DNA of 57,346 nt from Ramlibacter sp. (GTDB lineage: Bacteria; Pseudomonadota; Gammaproteobacteria; Burkholderiales; Burkholderiaceae_C), in assembly GCF_029866045.1 (NCBI RefSeq), contig NZ_JARXAB010000048.1, positions 1 to 57,346 on the forward strand, in the 5' to 3' direction. The position numbers and the translations under genes are program-made. Below the pieces are notes generated by a model. The model saw only the letters and a list, made by a program, of their open reading frames with translations, did not search any database and was not told where the DNA came from. Shown piece by piece: positions 17,893 through 25,927 of this stretch (positions are counted from its first letter, which is position 1; each line of letters begins with the position of its first letter).

Positions 17893-19377
17893 ATGCCCCC
17901 ACAGGCGACGCCGCTGGTTCACCGATTCACCCGCCGGGTCGCCTTCGGCCTGCGGGCCGACGCGCAGCTGCCAGCCGACCCGCTGAACTGGGCGCAGGCG
18001 CAAGTCGCCCAAGTACCCCCCATCGACATCCTTGAGCGCGACGGCACTCGCCGCGCCGACCTGCCCGAGGGCATGCGCCTGCTGTGGGAGATGGACGAGG
18101 TGATGACCGCCTTCCACCGGCACCAGGAGGCGGAGCGGGCCTCCTTTGCCAAGGGCCGCAGCCTGCCACGCGAGCAATACGCAGAAGAGCGCAAGCGCGA
18201 GATCGAGATTCCCTACCACCGCCTCGAGCACTGGAAGGAGGCGCAGGCCCGCGCCAGCACCGCCTTGCATGGGGCCGCGCCGGTATTCGAGCGCTTCTGG
18301 CATTTTTGGGCCAACCACTTCATGGTGGCGCCGGGCAATCAGAACAACGACACCCTGGTCGGGCCCTTCCAGCGGTCGCTGCGCCCGAAGATGCTTGGGA
18401 ATTTTCGCGACCTGCTATGGCACGCGACAGTCCACCCGGCAATGCTGGTCTATTTGGACAACAACGAGAACACCGGCCCGCGCTCGCGCGCCGTGCGCGA
18501 GGGCTGGACCCGTCGAAGCGTCAATGAGAATCTGGGCCGGGAGCTGCTCGAGCTTTTTTCTCTGAGCCCGGAGGGCGGCTATACCCAGCAGGATGTTGAG
18601 GCCACCACGCTGCTGCTCACCGGCTGGCGTGACATGAAGCCTGACCGTCACCACAAACCCGGTGTACCCCTGGGCACCTACTTTGACTTCAACCACCACG
18701 AGCCGGGTGCGCAAACGGTCATGGGTAAAACCTACACCGCCTTCGTTCGCCAAGACAGCAAGCTTGCAGACCTGGTAACCGACCTGGCCCAGCACCCCGC
18801 AACCGCCCGGCACCTGGCGCGCAAGCTGTGCGTGTATTTCATCGACGACGAGCCTCCGCCACAGGCGGTGGCGCATGTGGAGCAAGTATTCAGGCAAAGC
18901 CGCGGCGACCTGCCGGCGGTGCACCGTGCGGTCATCGAAATGTGCTGGGCGCATATCGCGAGTACCCGCAAGCTCGCCTCGCCCGAAGCCTGGCTGCTGC
19001 AGTGCCTCACCCTGACCGGACTCGATCTGCCCCGAGCGATCCCGGTGGACGATCGCGGCGGCATCAAGACGCACTATTTGCTCGGGGATTTGGGCCAGCC
19101 GATTCCCCGCTGCCCCCAGCCCAATGGCTGGCCGATTCGTTCGGTGGACTGGATTTCCAAAGAGTTGATGGACCGCCGGGTGCGCTACGCCGGGCTGCTG
19201 TCCAACGACCTGGGGCGCCAGCCCGCAGCAATGGTGCGCATGCTCGAAGTGCAGTCCGAGCGGCACCTCGCCGAGGGCAGCGCCGAGCAGGCGCTGGTGC
19301 GCAGCGCGCTGGCGCGCCGTGACCTGCGCAGCGCCAACACCTTGCTCCATGTGAGCCCCTCCCTTTTGTGGGCCTGA
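17893..19377 (+). CDS. DUF1800 family protein
   Basis: The 494-residue protein matches the DUF1800 family, widespread but without an assigned reaction and nearly always paired with DUF1501. The N-terminal motif LVHRFTRRVAFGL is at the expected place. Later segments are FWHFWANHFMV, LGRELLELFSLSPEGGYTQQDV and KLCVYFIDDEPP. Unlike many relatives it shows no signal peptide. The ATG is 18 bases after the tRNA-Arg CCA, with no visible Shine-Dalgarno sequence. The mRNA may therefore be released by tRNA 3' processing. The DUF1501 gene follows at once. Confidence 0.88.
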   Translation: MPPQATPLVHRFTRRVAFGLRADAQLPADPLNWAQAQVAQVPPIDILERDGTRRADLPEGMRLLWEMDEVMTAFHRHQEAERASFAKGRSLPREQYAEERKREIEIPYHRLEHWKEAQARASTALHGAAPVFERFWHFWANHFMVAPGNQNNDTLVGPFQRSLRPKMLGNFRDLLWHATVHPAMLVYLDNNENTGPRSRAVREGWTRRSVNENLGRELLELFSLSPEGGYTQQDVEATTLLLTGWRDMKPDRHHKPGVPLGTYFDFNHHEPGAQTVMGKTYTAFVRQDSKLADLVTDLAQHPATARHLARKLCVYFIDDEPPPQAVAHVEQVFRQSRGDLPAVHRAVIEMCWAHIASTRKLASPEAWLLQCLTLTGLDLPRAIPVDDRGGIKTHYLLGDLGQPIPRCPQPNGWPIRSVDWISKELMDRRVRYAGLLSNDLGRQPAAMVRMLEVQSERHLAEGSAEQALVRSALARRDLRSANTLLHVSPSLLWA

Positions 19378-19390
19378 TGTGGGCCTGATG
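19367..19390 (+). repeat. 11-bp tandem duplication at the DUF1800/DUF1501 junction
   Basis: TGTGGGCCTGA occurs twice in tandem (19367-19377 and 19378-19388). The first copy holds the DUF1800 stop codon. Removing one copy would fuse that stop to the DUF1501 ATG as an overlapping TGATG, so the present spacing looks like a recent slippage duplication. Confidence 0.7.
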
Positions 19391-20563
19391 AAGATGGACC
19401 GTCGACACTTCCTTCGCAGCGCCAGCGGCCTGGCCGCGCTCAATTTCGCGGCGGTGCCCTCGGCCTGGGCCAGCGCCGACGCGGACGCGCCGCGATTGCT
19501 GGTCGTGATGCTGCGCGGCGGCATGGACGGCCTGACCGCTGTGCCGCCAGTGGGAGACGCGGACTACGAAGCCATTCGGCCCACCATCGGCATCCGCGGC
19601 GGCTTACGACTGGACGGCTCCTTCGCCTTGCACCCGGCCATGAAGCAGCTGCACCAGATCTGGAACGATGGGCAGCTGGCCATCGTGCACGCCACCGGCT
19701 TCGCCTACACCGGGCGCTCTCATTTCGAGGGCCAGGACATCATGCAATCGGGGATGGCCAAGCCCTACACCTCGTCCTCGGGCTGGCTGGGTCGGGCCAT
19801 GCAGGCGGCTCAGGCTGGTGGTGGTGTTGCGATCTCGATTCCGATGCCCCTAATTCTTCGTGGCAACCACCAGGCGTCCACCCAGTTCCCCAACTGGATG
19901 CCCATCCCCAGCGAGCCAGTGGCCCAGGCCTTGACGCAAGTCTGGGCCAGCGACCCGCTGCTCGCACCCTTGGCCCCGGTGATTCAGACAGAGAGCCTGC
20001 GCCTGCGCCAGACACAGAACGTGCGTCCCGATTTCGCGACGGCGCGCTCGCTGCCAGAGCTTGGCCGGCTGGCGGCCGAGGAGATGCGCGCGCCCCAGGG
20101 CCCGCGGCTGGGGCTGATCGACTTCACCCATGGCTTCGACACCCACGCCAGCCAAGGCGGCGACACCGGCAGCCATGCCGATCTACTCGCAACGCTCGAC
20201 CGGGTGGTGGCGGCCTTCAAGACCCACATGGGCCCGATGTGGGCCAAGTCACTCGTGGTCACCGTGACCGAGTTCGGCAGAACAGCGGCAGAAAACGGCA
20301 CCACTGGCACCGACCATGGCGTCGGCAGCTGCTGCCTGCTTGCCGGTGGGCTGGTGCATGAGTCGCGGGTCTACGCGCAGTGGCAAGGCCTGCGCAAGCC
20401 GCAACTGTTCGAGGGCCGCGACCTGCCCGCAACCACCGATGTGGCGGCGGTGTACGCACGGGTGGTGGAAAGGGTGTTCGGGCTGCCGCCGGCGCTGATC
20501 AACGAGCAGGTCCTCGCACACCGCAAAAATCCAGCGCTCAAGGGACTGCTCGACCTGGGCTGA
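19388..20563 (+). CDS. DUF1501 family protein with Tat signal
   Basis: A 391-residue protein of the DUF1501 family, which has a sulfatase/alkaline-phosphatase-like fold. The N-terminus MKMDRRHFLRSASGLAALNF is a twin-arginine signal, so it is exported folded. Conserved segments are LLVVMLRGGMDGLTAVPP near 38-55, HPAMKQLHQIW, IDFTHGFDTHASQGGDTG and VTVTEFGRTAAENGTTGTDHG, the last rich in potential metal ligands. DUF1800-DUF1501 pairs are common in proteobacteria and planctomycetes, but their substrate is unknown. A start at 19394 is also possible. It converges on the M81 gene, 10 bases away. Confidence 0.88.
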   Translation: MKMDRRHFLRSASGLAALNFAAVPSAWASADADAPRLLVVMLRGGMDGLTAVPPVGDADYEAIRPTIGIRGGLRLDGSFALHPAMKQLHQIWNDGQLAIVHATGFAYTGRSHFEGQDIMQSGMAKPYTSSSGWLGRAMQAAQAGGGVAISIPMPLILRGNHQASTQFPNWMPIPSEPVAQALTQVWASDPLLAPLAPVIQTESLRLRQTQNVRPDFATARSLPELGRLAAEEMRAPQGPRLGLIDFTHGFDTHASQGGDTGSHADLLATLDRVVAAFKTHMGPMWAKSLVVTVTEFGRTAAENGTTGTDHGVGSCCLLAGGLVHESRVYAQWQGLRKPQLFEGRDLPATTDVAAVYARVVERVFGLPPALINEQVLAHRKNPALKGLLDLG

Positions 20564-20573
20564 TGGAGGGTGC

Positions 20574-22079
20574 TCAATCCGGGTGGTGCACTGGCCCCAA
20601 AGGTCCCAGACGCACGCCGGGGCGAAGCCGGCGCCAGTCGAGGTCTGCCGGGTCGAGCGTGCAGGGCCCGGGACTCTTGACGATCATGACCTCAGCGGCG
20701 AGCGCCTCAAAATCGTTGCGGAAATGGACCGAGCTTTTGAGTGCCAGCAGGGCCTGGCGCGCAGGCTCCACACCCACATGCCGCAAGAGCGCCTGATCGG
20801 CCGCCTGAAACTTGCGACTGGCCAGCACCACACGCACGCCGCTGGTCACGTGACGCAAGCAGGCCATCCGCCCGAGTTGCAGGTGCCAGCCTGCGAACAT
20901 CGGGCCGGTACAGTGAATATCACCGTCGCCCAGACGCTCGACCTCGAACTCGCCCGCCACCGGGCCACCGCCGATGCGATCGGCCGATGCGCCAAGTCGA
21001 AATTGCCCGCGTCCACCTTCACCGAGCGCATGCGCCTGGTCGGCGGCATTGGCGTCGATCAGGAGCGCCAGCACCGCATCCGTCGCAGCCGCCTCGACCA
21101 GCGCTCGGAGCAAGCCCGTTGTGTTGCCGTCACCGCCGGCACCGGGGTTGTCCTGGGTGTCGGCCAGAACCACCGGCGCGCCCGGGCGGCCACGCGCCAT
21201 CGCGCGCCGGACCGCCTCTTCAGGCGCCAGCGCCTCGGTCACGAAGTCCGGCTCGGCGGCGCGAATCGCGCCGGCCATGTCGGCCAAGGCCGCCTGGGTT
21301 TGACTGGCATCAGGGCCGTAGGCCACCAAGGCCATGCCGCACTCGGCGATGTCGGCCATGGCAAAGCCCATGGCGAAATCCAGCGAGACGCCGCTACGCG
21401 CCTGAAGCGCTTCGAGCCGTTGATACAGGTCACGCGCTGGCGCCACCGTCGTGCACTGCGAAGGCAGCGAGGTGAGGTAGTCAAAGGCGACGAAGGCCTT
21501 GTGCGGCCGCTGGCCACTATCCAGCATGGCGTGCAGCAAGTCGGCGGCGCGCTGGCCGGTCTGCGCTGAGTCCACATGCGGATAGGTGCGAAAGACGGTG
21601 ATCGCGTCGGCCAGCTCGAACATCTGCCGCGTCACGTTGGCATGCAGGTCCAGGCTGACCGCAATTGGCACCTGAGGACCCACCACCGCGCGGACACGAC
21701 GCAAGATCTCGCCCTCGCCATCCTCGAGGTGGGTGCAGACCATGGCGCCGTGCAAGTCCAGCAGCACCCCGTCCACGGGCCCCGCCTCGCGCAGGCGTTG
21801 CACCAGCCGGCCGATGATTCGCTCGAATGCGTCTTCGGTGACATGGGCAGAGGGGGACGCAGCGGCCCAGACCAAGGGCACACACGCGTGACCCAGGGCC
21901 TGCAGGCGGTCCAGTGCGCCCTGCACCGGGATGTTGGCGCCCCGCAGGCGTGTGAGCAGGGCTTCGCCCTCGAGCGGGCTGGGCTCGGCCGAGAGCACCG
22001 AGAAAGCGTCGTAGTCGGCAGGCGTGGGCGCGAAGGTGTTGGTCTCGTGACGCATGCCACCGATGGCAATACGCGTCAT
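20574..22079 (-). CDS. M81 family metallopeptidase (MlrC-like)
   Basis: A 501-residue MlrC-like protein (DUF1485 N-terminal plus MlrC C-terminal regions). MlrC, the founding member, cleaves linearised microcystin. Others are found with hydantoinases and peptide transporters and have unknown substrates. The motif GGMRHETNTFAP at 8-19, DLHGAMVCTH, SLDLHANVT and a late DTQDNPGAGGDGN supply likely zinc ligands. The start MTRIAIGG at 22079 overlaps the stop of the upstream ABC ATPase by four bases. It is the last gene of the iclR-hyuAB-ABC operon. Confidence 0.88.
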   Translation of the reverse strand: MTRIAIGGMRHETNTFAPTPADYDAFSVLSAEPSPLEGEALLTRLRGANIPVQGALDRLQALGHACVPLVWAAASPSAHVTEDAFERIIGRLVQRLREAGPVDGVLLDLHGAMVCTHLEDGEGEILRRVRAVVGPQVPIAVSLDLHANVTRQMFELADAITVFRTYPHVDSAQTGQRAADLLHAMLDSGQRPHKAFVAFDYLTSLPSQCTTVAPARDLYQRLEALQARSGVSLDFAMGFAMADIAECGMALVAYGPDASQTQAALADMAGAIRAAEPDFVTEALAPEEAVRRAMARGRPGAPVVLADTQDNPGAGGDGNTTGLLRALVEAAATDAVLALLIDANAADQAHALGEGGRGQFRLGASADRIGGGPVAGEFEVERLGDGDIHCTGPMFAGWHLQLGRMACLRHVTSGVRVVLASRKFQAADQALLRHVGVEPARQALLALKSSVHFRNDFEALAAEVMIVKSPGPCTLDPADLDWRRLRPGVRLGPLGPVHHPD

Positions 22080-22903
22080 GTAGGGGTCCGTTGCCCGTCC
22101 GAGCCTGCAGCGCCGATGCCCTCCAGTGAGGGAACCGCCGCCAACAACTGGCGCGCGTAGTCGCTTTGCGGCGCATCGAACACCTGCTGGCAGTCGCCCT
22201 GCTCGACGATCTGACCGTGGTGGATCAGGGCGACCCGGTCGCACATGTAGCGGATGACGGCCAGGTCATGGCTGATGAACAGATAGGTCAGGGAGAGCCG
22301 CTGCTGCAGCTCGTGCAGAAGATTCAAGACTTGGGCTTGCACCGACACGTCGAGGGCTGAAGTCGGCTCGTCCAGCAGCAACATCGTGGGCGAGGTCGCC
22401 AGGGCACGGGCGATGCCGATGCGCTGGCGCTGTCCACCGGAAAATTCGTGCGGCTTACGAAACAGGTGCTGCTCGCCCAGGCCCACCAGCTGCAGCAACT
22501 CGAGTGCACGCTCGGTACGCTGGCGTGCGTCCAAGCCCATGACCTCTCGGTGGATGACCAGAGGCTCGGTCACGATGTCGTGGACCGACATGCGGGGGTT
22601 GAGGCTGGCCTGCGGATCCTGGAAGACCATCTGGATGCGGGCGCGCGCATGGCGCATCGAGGCAGGCGACAGGCGCGCCAGGTCCTCGCCCTCGAAGACG
22701 ATGCGACCCGCACTCACCGGCTCGAGCTGCAAGATGCAGCGTGCCAGCGTGCTTTTGCCGGACCCCGACTCGCCCACCAGGCCGAAGCTCTCGCCGCGGG
22801 TAATTTCCAAACTCACGTCCTGCAGGGCCTGAACGGGCGCGCCGCGGCGCCAGCCCCGGCGCTGGCCCGGGTAGGTCTTGTGCACACCTTCGATCGTCAG
22901 CAT
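22076..22903 (-). CDS. Oligopeptide/dipeptide ABC transporter ATP-binding protein (DppF/OppF-like)
   Basis: A 275-residue ATPase. The Walker A GESGSGKST lies near 43-51, the Q-loop is QMVFQDPQASLNPRMS, and the signature FSGGQRQRIGIARAL and Walker B LLLDEPTSALD follow with the H-loop ISHDL. The QDPQASLNPRM variant is typical of the F subunit of peptide importers. The start at 22903 overlaps the end of the D-type ATPase by seven bases, which indicates coupled translation. It would energise uptake together with the other four ABC genes of this operon. Confidence 0.93.
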   Translation of the reverse strand: MLTIEGVHKTYPGQRRGWRRGAPVQALQDVSLEITRGESFGLVGESGSGKSTLARCILQLEPVSAGRIVFEGEDLARLSPASMRHARARIQMVFQDPQASLNPRMSVHDIVTEPLVIHREVMGLDARQRTERALELLQLVGLGEQHLFRKPHEFSGGQRQRIGIARALATSPTMLLLDEPTSALDVSVQAQVLNLLHELQQRLSLTYLFISHDLAVIRYMCDRVALIHHGQIVEQGDCQQVFDAPQSDYARQLLAAVPSLEGIGAAGSDGQRTPT

Positions 22904-23946
22904 GCGGCCTCCACAGGGTGAGCGTGGAAGCAAGCCACCTCGTGGCCGGCACCGGCCGCCAGCGCGGACGGAACAGGCTCAAGCGCCGGCACCTGCGCGC
23001 GGCAGCCTTCCTGCGCGCGCGCGCAACGCGGCGCGAAGCGGCAACCCGGTGGGGGGTGAATCAGGTCCGGAACCGTCCCCGGGATGCCCTCGAGCGCACC
23101 GCGCGCCATCTCGCGCCGGGGAATGGCTGCGAGCAGGGCACGGGTGTAGGGATGCGTGGGCCGCCTCATCACCTCCTGAACCGGGCCGCGCTCGACGATG
23201 CTGCCGGCATACATCACCGCCACATGCGAACAGGCCTGGGCGACGACACCAAGGTTGTGGGTGATCAGCAGCACGGTCATGCGGAAGTCGCGCACCATGT
23301 CCCGCAGCAGCGCGAGGACTTGCGCCTGCACCGACACGTCCAGCGCGGTGGTGGGCTCGTCGGCGATCAGCAACTGTGGCCGGCCGATCAGCGCCATGGC
23401 GATCAGCACCCGCTGGCGCATGCCGCCGGAAAACTGGTGCGGGAAATCGTCAAGGCGCTGGGCGGCATCGGGAATGCGCACCCGCTCGAGCATCTCGAGC
23501 GACAGGGCACGGGCAGCCCGGCGCTTCTCGCGCGCACTGGCGCCAGCCGGCACGCCCAAAAGCTCAAGCCGCCAGGCGGCAGCGGCCAGGGCCACATCGA
23601 CGAGCTGCTCGCTGATGCGAAATAACGGGTTGAGGTTGGTCGTCGGGTCCTGGAAAATCATGCCGATGCGACCGCCGCGCAGCGGTCGCATCTGGGCCTC
23701 GGACATCTGGAGCAGGTCCTGACCATTGAACAAGATCTGCCCCCGCCCATAGCGAGCCGGTGGCGAGGGCACGAGGCGCGAGACCGACAGGCCGGTGAGG
23801 GACTTGCCACAGCCGGTCTCGCCCACCACCCCCCAGACCTCGCCATGGCCCACCTGGAGGTCAACGCCCTGGAGCACATGGGCCTCGCCCTCGAAGCTTC
23901 GCATCCACAGATGCAGGTCACGGATCTCGAGAAGGGGAGCGCTCAT
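22897..23946 (-). CDS. Oligopeptide/dipeptide ABC transporter ATP-binding protein (DppD/OppD-like)
   Basis: A 349-residue ATPase with Walker A GETGCGKSL, Q-loop IFQDPTTNLNP, signature FSGGMRQRVLIAMAL, Walker B LLIADEPTTALD and switch ITHNLGVV. After the nucleotide-binding domain it carries the oligopeptide-transporter C-terminal region with spaced cysteines (GCRFAPRCARAQEGC). In DppD homologues this region can hold an iron-sulfur cluster. It lies 6 bases after the permease gene and overlaps the next ATPase gene. Confidence 0.93.
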   Translation of the reverse strand: MSAPLLEIRDLHLWMRSFEGEAHVLQGVDLQVGHGEVWGVVGETGCGKSLTGLSVSRLVPSPPARYGRGQILFNGQDLLQMSEAQMRPLRGGRIGMIFQDPTTNLNPLFRISEQLVDVALAAAAWRLELLGVPAGASAREKRRAARALSLEMLERVRIPDAAQRLDDFPHQFSGGMRQRVLIAMALIGRPQLLIADEPTTALDVSVQAQVLALLRDMVRDFRMTVLLITHNLGVVAQACSHVAVMYAGSIVERGPVQEVMRRPTHPYTRALLAAIPRREMARGALEGIPGTVPDLIHPPPGCRFAPRCARAQEGCRAQVPALEPVPSALAAGAGHEVACFHAHPVEAAC

Positions 23947-23952
23947 GAGGCC

Positions 23953-24852
23953 TCAGCGACGTGAGCGCGGGTCGAAGACGTCACGCAGACCGTCACCCAG
24001 CAGGTTGAAGCCGAACACGGCCAGGAAGATGGCTAGGCCGGGAAAGATGGCCGTCCACCAGAAGTCGGGCATGTAGCTGCGCGCCACAGACAGCAGCGAG
24101 CCCCACTCCGGCGTGGGTGGCTTGACACCGATACCAATGAATCCCAGCGAGGCCACGGTGAGGATGGCAAACCCCATGTCCAGCGACATCTTCACGATGA
24201 CTGGCGTCATCACATTGGGCAAGATGTGCACCAGCAGCAGCCGCGCGGGCCGGGCACCGATCGCGCGCGCAGCAGTGACATACAAGTCCTCCTTGCGCGC
24301 GAGGACCTCGCCGCGAACCAGACGGGCATAGCCCGGCCACCAGGACAGGGAGATGGCCACCACCATGTTGAAGATGCCTGGGCCCAGGGCCGCGGCGACC
24401 GCCATCGCCAGCACCAGGCCAGGGATGGTGAGCTTGAGGTCCGACAGGCGCATCAGCAGGTCGTCGGTCCAGCCCCCCGCAAAGCCAGCGACGCCGCCCA
24501 CCAGAGTGCCGGCCAGGGCGCCTAGCAAGACCACCGCCAGGCCAGCCAGTACCGACACCCGTGCGCCGCCCATCACCAAGGAGAAAACGTCCTGGCCCAT
24601 CTCGTTGGTGCCAAACCAGTGCTGCGCCGAGGGCGGCTGGAATCGGGCCGCGGTGCTCACCGCGCCCTCCAGATGCTCGGGATAGGGCGCCAGCCAGGGC
24701 CCGACCAGCGCCATCAGCATCAGCAGGGACACGATCGCCAGACCCAGCACCGACAGGCGGCTTTGGGCGAAGCGGTACAGACCGCGCCGCCAAGCCTCAC
24801 GACCCGCGCTACGAGGCCGCCGGGCGGAGGGAGTAGACATCTCGGCGCTCAT
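23953..24852 (-). CDS. Peptide-type ABC transporter permease (DppC-like)
   Basis: A 299-residue inner-membrane permease of the OppC/DppC type, with an N-terminal cytoplasmic helix and about six membrane helices. The OppC N-terminal region includes HWFGTNEMGQDVFSLVMGG. The EAA loop region is ARAIGARPARLLLVHILPNV, which contacts the ATPases. The ATG at 24852 overlaps the stop of the upstream permease gene (ATGA), so I prefer it to the Met four codons in. It forms a heterodimer with the DppB-like protein. Confidence 0.92.
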   Translation of the reverse strand: MSAEMSTPSARRPRSAGREAWRRGLYRFAQSRLSVLGLAIVSLLMLMALVGPWLAPYPEHLEGAVSTAARFQPPSAQHWFGTNEMGQDVFSLVMGGARVSVLAGLAVVLLGALAGTLVGGVAGFAGGWTDDLLMRLSDLKLTIPGLVLAMAVAAALGPGIFNMVVAISLSWWPGYARLVRGEVLARKEDLYVTAARAIGARPARLLLVHILPNVMTPVIVKMSLDMGFAILTVASLGFIGIGVKPPTPEWGSLLSVARSYMPDFWWTAIFPGLAIFLAVFGFNLLGDGLRDVFDPRSRR

Positions 24853-25856
24853 GCTGGACGCACCTTCGGATTGAGAAGGCCATACAGCAGGTCCACCAGC
24901 AGGTTGACCAGAACGAACAAGGTACCGATCACCAAGGTGACGCCGATGATGGGCATGAAGTCCTGCGTCACCACCGCCTTGGTGGCGTACAGGCCCAGGC
25001 CTGGCCAGTCGAACACCGTCTCGACCAGCACCGTGCCGCCCAGGAGCCAACCGAAGTACAGGCCAATGACGGTGAGCGTGGCCGAGAAGGCATTACGGGC
25101 CACGTACTTGGTAATGATCAGGCGCTGCGGCAGACCCAAGGCGCGCTCGGTGAGCACATAGTCCTGCTGAAGCACCTCCAGCGTGGACCCGCGCATCATG
25201 CGCATGATGGTGGCAAGGGGCGAAAGCGACATGGCCAGGGCCGGCATCAACAGATGCTGGCAGGCCACCCAGAAGGCGTTGAGGTTGCCCGCAAGCAGGG
25301 CGTCCACGGTGAGGAGGCCGGTGATGCGCAGCGGCAACTCCTCGGTGATCGGAAAGCGCCCGCCCAGGGGCAACCAGCCCAGGGCCATGGCCAGGCCCAG
25401 TTGCAGCAGCAGGCCCAGGAAAAAGCGCGGCATCGAGATGGCGCCCAGTGCGAGCACTCGCGAGAGGTAGTCGGGCCAGCGGTCACGCTGCACCGCGGCC
25501 CAGAGACCCATGGGCACACCGACCAGCACCGCCAGCGTCATGGCTGCCAGCACCAGTTCCAGGGTCGCTGGCAGGTAGGCACGCAGGTCCTCGATCACCG
25601 GACGGCGGGTGTAGATGGAGACACCGAAGTCTCCCTGCAGCAGGCCCCACAGGTAGCGGCCATATTGCTCCCAAAGCGGGCGATCCAGGCCGAATTCGCG
25701 TCCATAGGCGGCGATCTCCGCGGGGGATGCATTGGGGCCCGCGGCCAGGGCGACCGGATCGCCGGGCAGCAGCCGGGCGATAGCGAACACCAGAACCGTC
25801 AGGCCCAGGAGCACTGGGACCAGCAGCAGCAGGCGTCGGACGAGATAGGACCACAT
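24849..25856 (-). CDS. Peptide-type ABC transporter permease (DppB-like)
   Basis: A 335-residue inner-membrane permease of the DppB type. The N-terminus WSYLVRRLLLLVPVLLGLTV is the classic first helix, followed by LLPGDPVA and the GLDRPLWEQYGRYLWGLLQG segment. The EAA loop is TERALGLPQRLIITKYVARN and the family motif FDWPGLGLYATKAV is near the end. A TTG start five codons upstream would also be in frame. Neither start has a good Shine-Dalgarno, and I chose the ATG because it places the helix as in relatives. Confidence 0.9.
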   Translation of the reverse strand: MWSYLVRRLLLLVPVLLGLTVLVFAIARLLPGDPVALAAGPNASPAEIAAYGREFGLDRPLWEQYGRYLWGLLQGDFGVSIYTRRPVIEDLRAYLPATLELVLAAMTLAVLVGVPMGLWAAVQRDRWPDYLSRVLALGAISMPRFFLGLLLQLGLAMALGWLPLGGRFPITEELPLRITGLLTVDALLAGNLNAFWVACQHLLMPALAMSLSPLATIMRMMRGSTLEVLQQDYVLTERALGLPQRLIITKYVARNAFSATLTVIGLYFGWLLGGTVLVETVFDWPGLGLYATKAVVTQDFMPIIGVTLVIGTLFVLVNLLVDLLYGLLNPKVRPA

Positions 25857-25927
25857 GGGCGATGTACTCAAGGCGCGCCGGCAGCCCTCAGGGCCAGCCG
25901 GCGCGAGTCAGTCGGTCAGGGCCCGAC

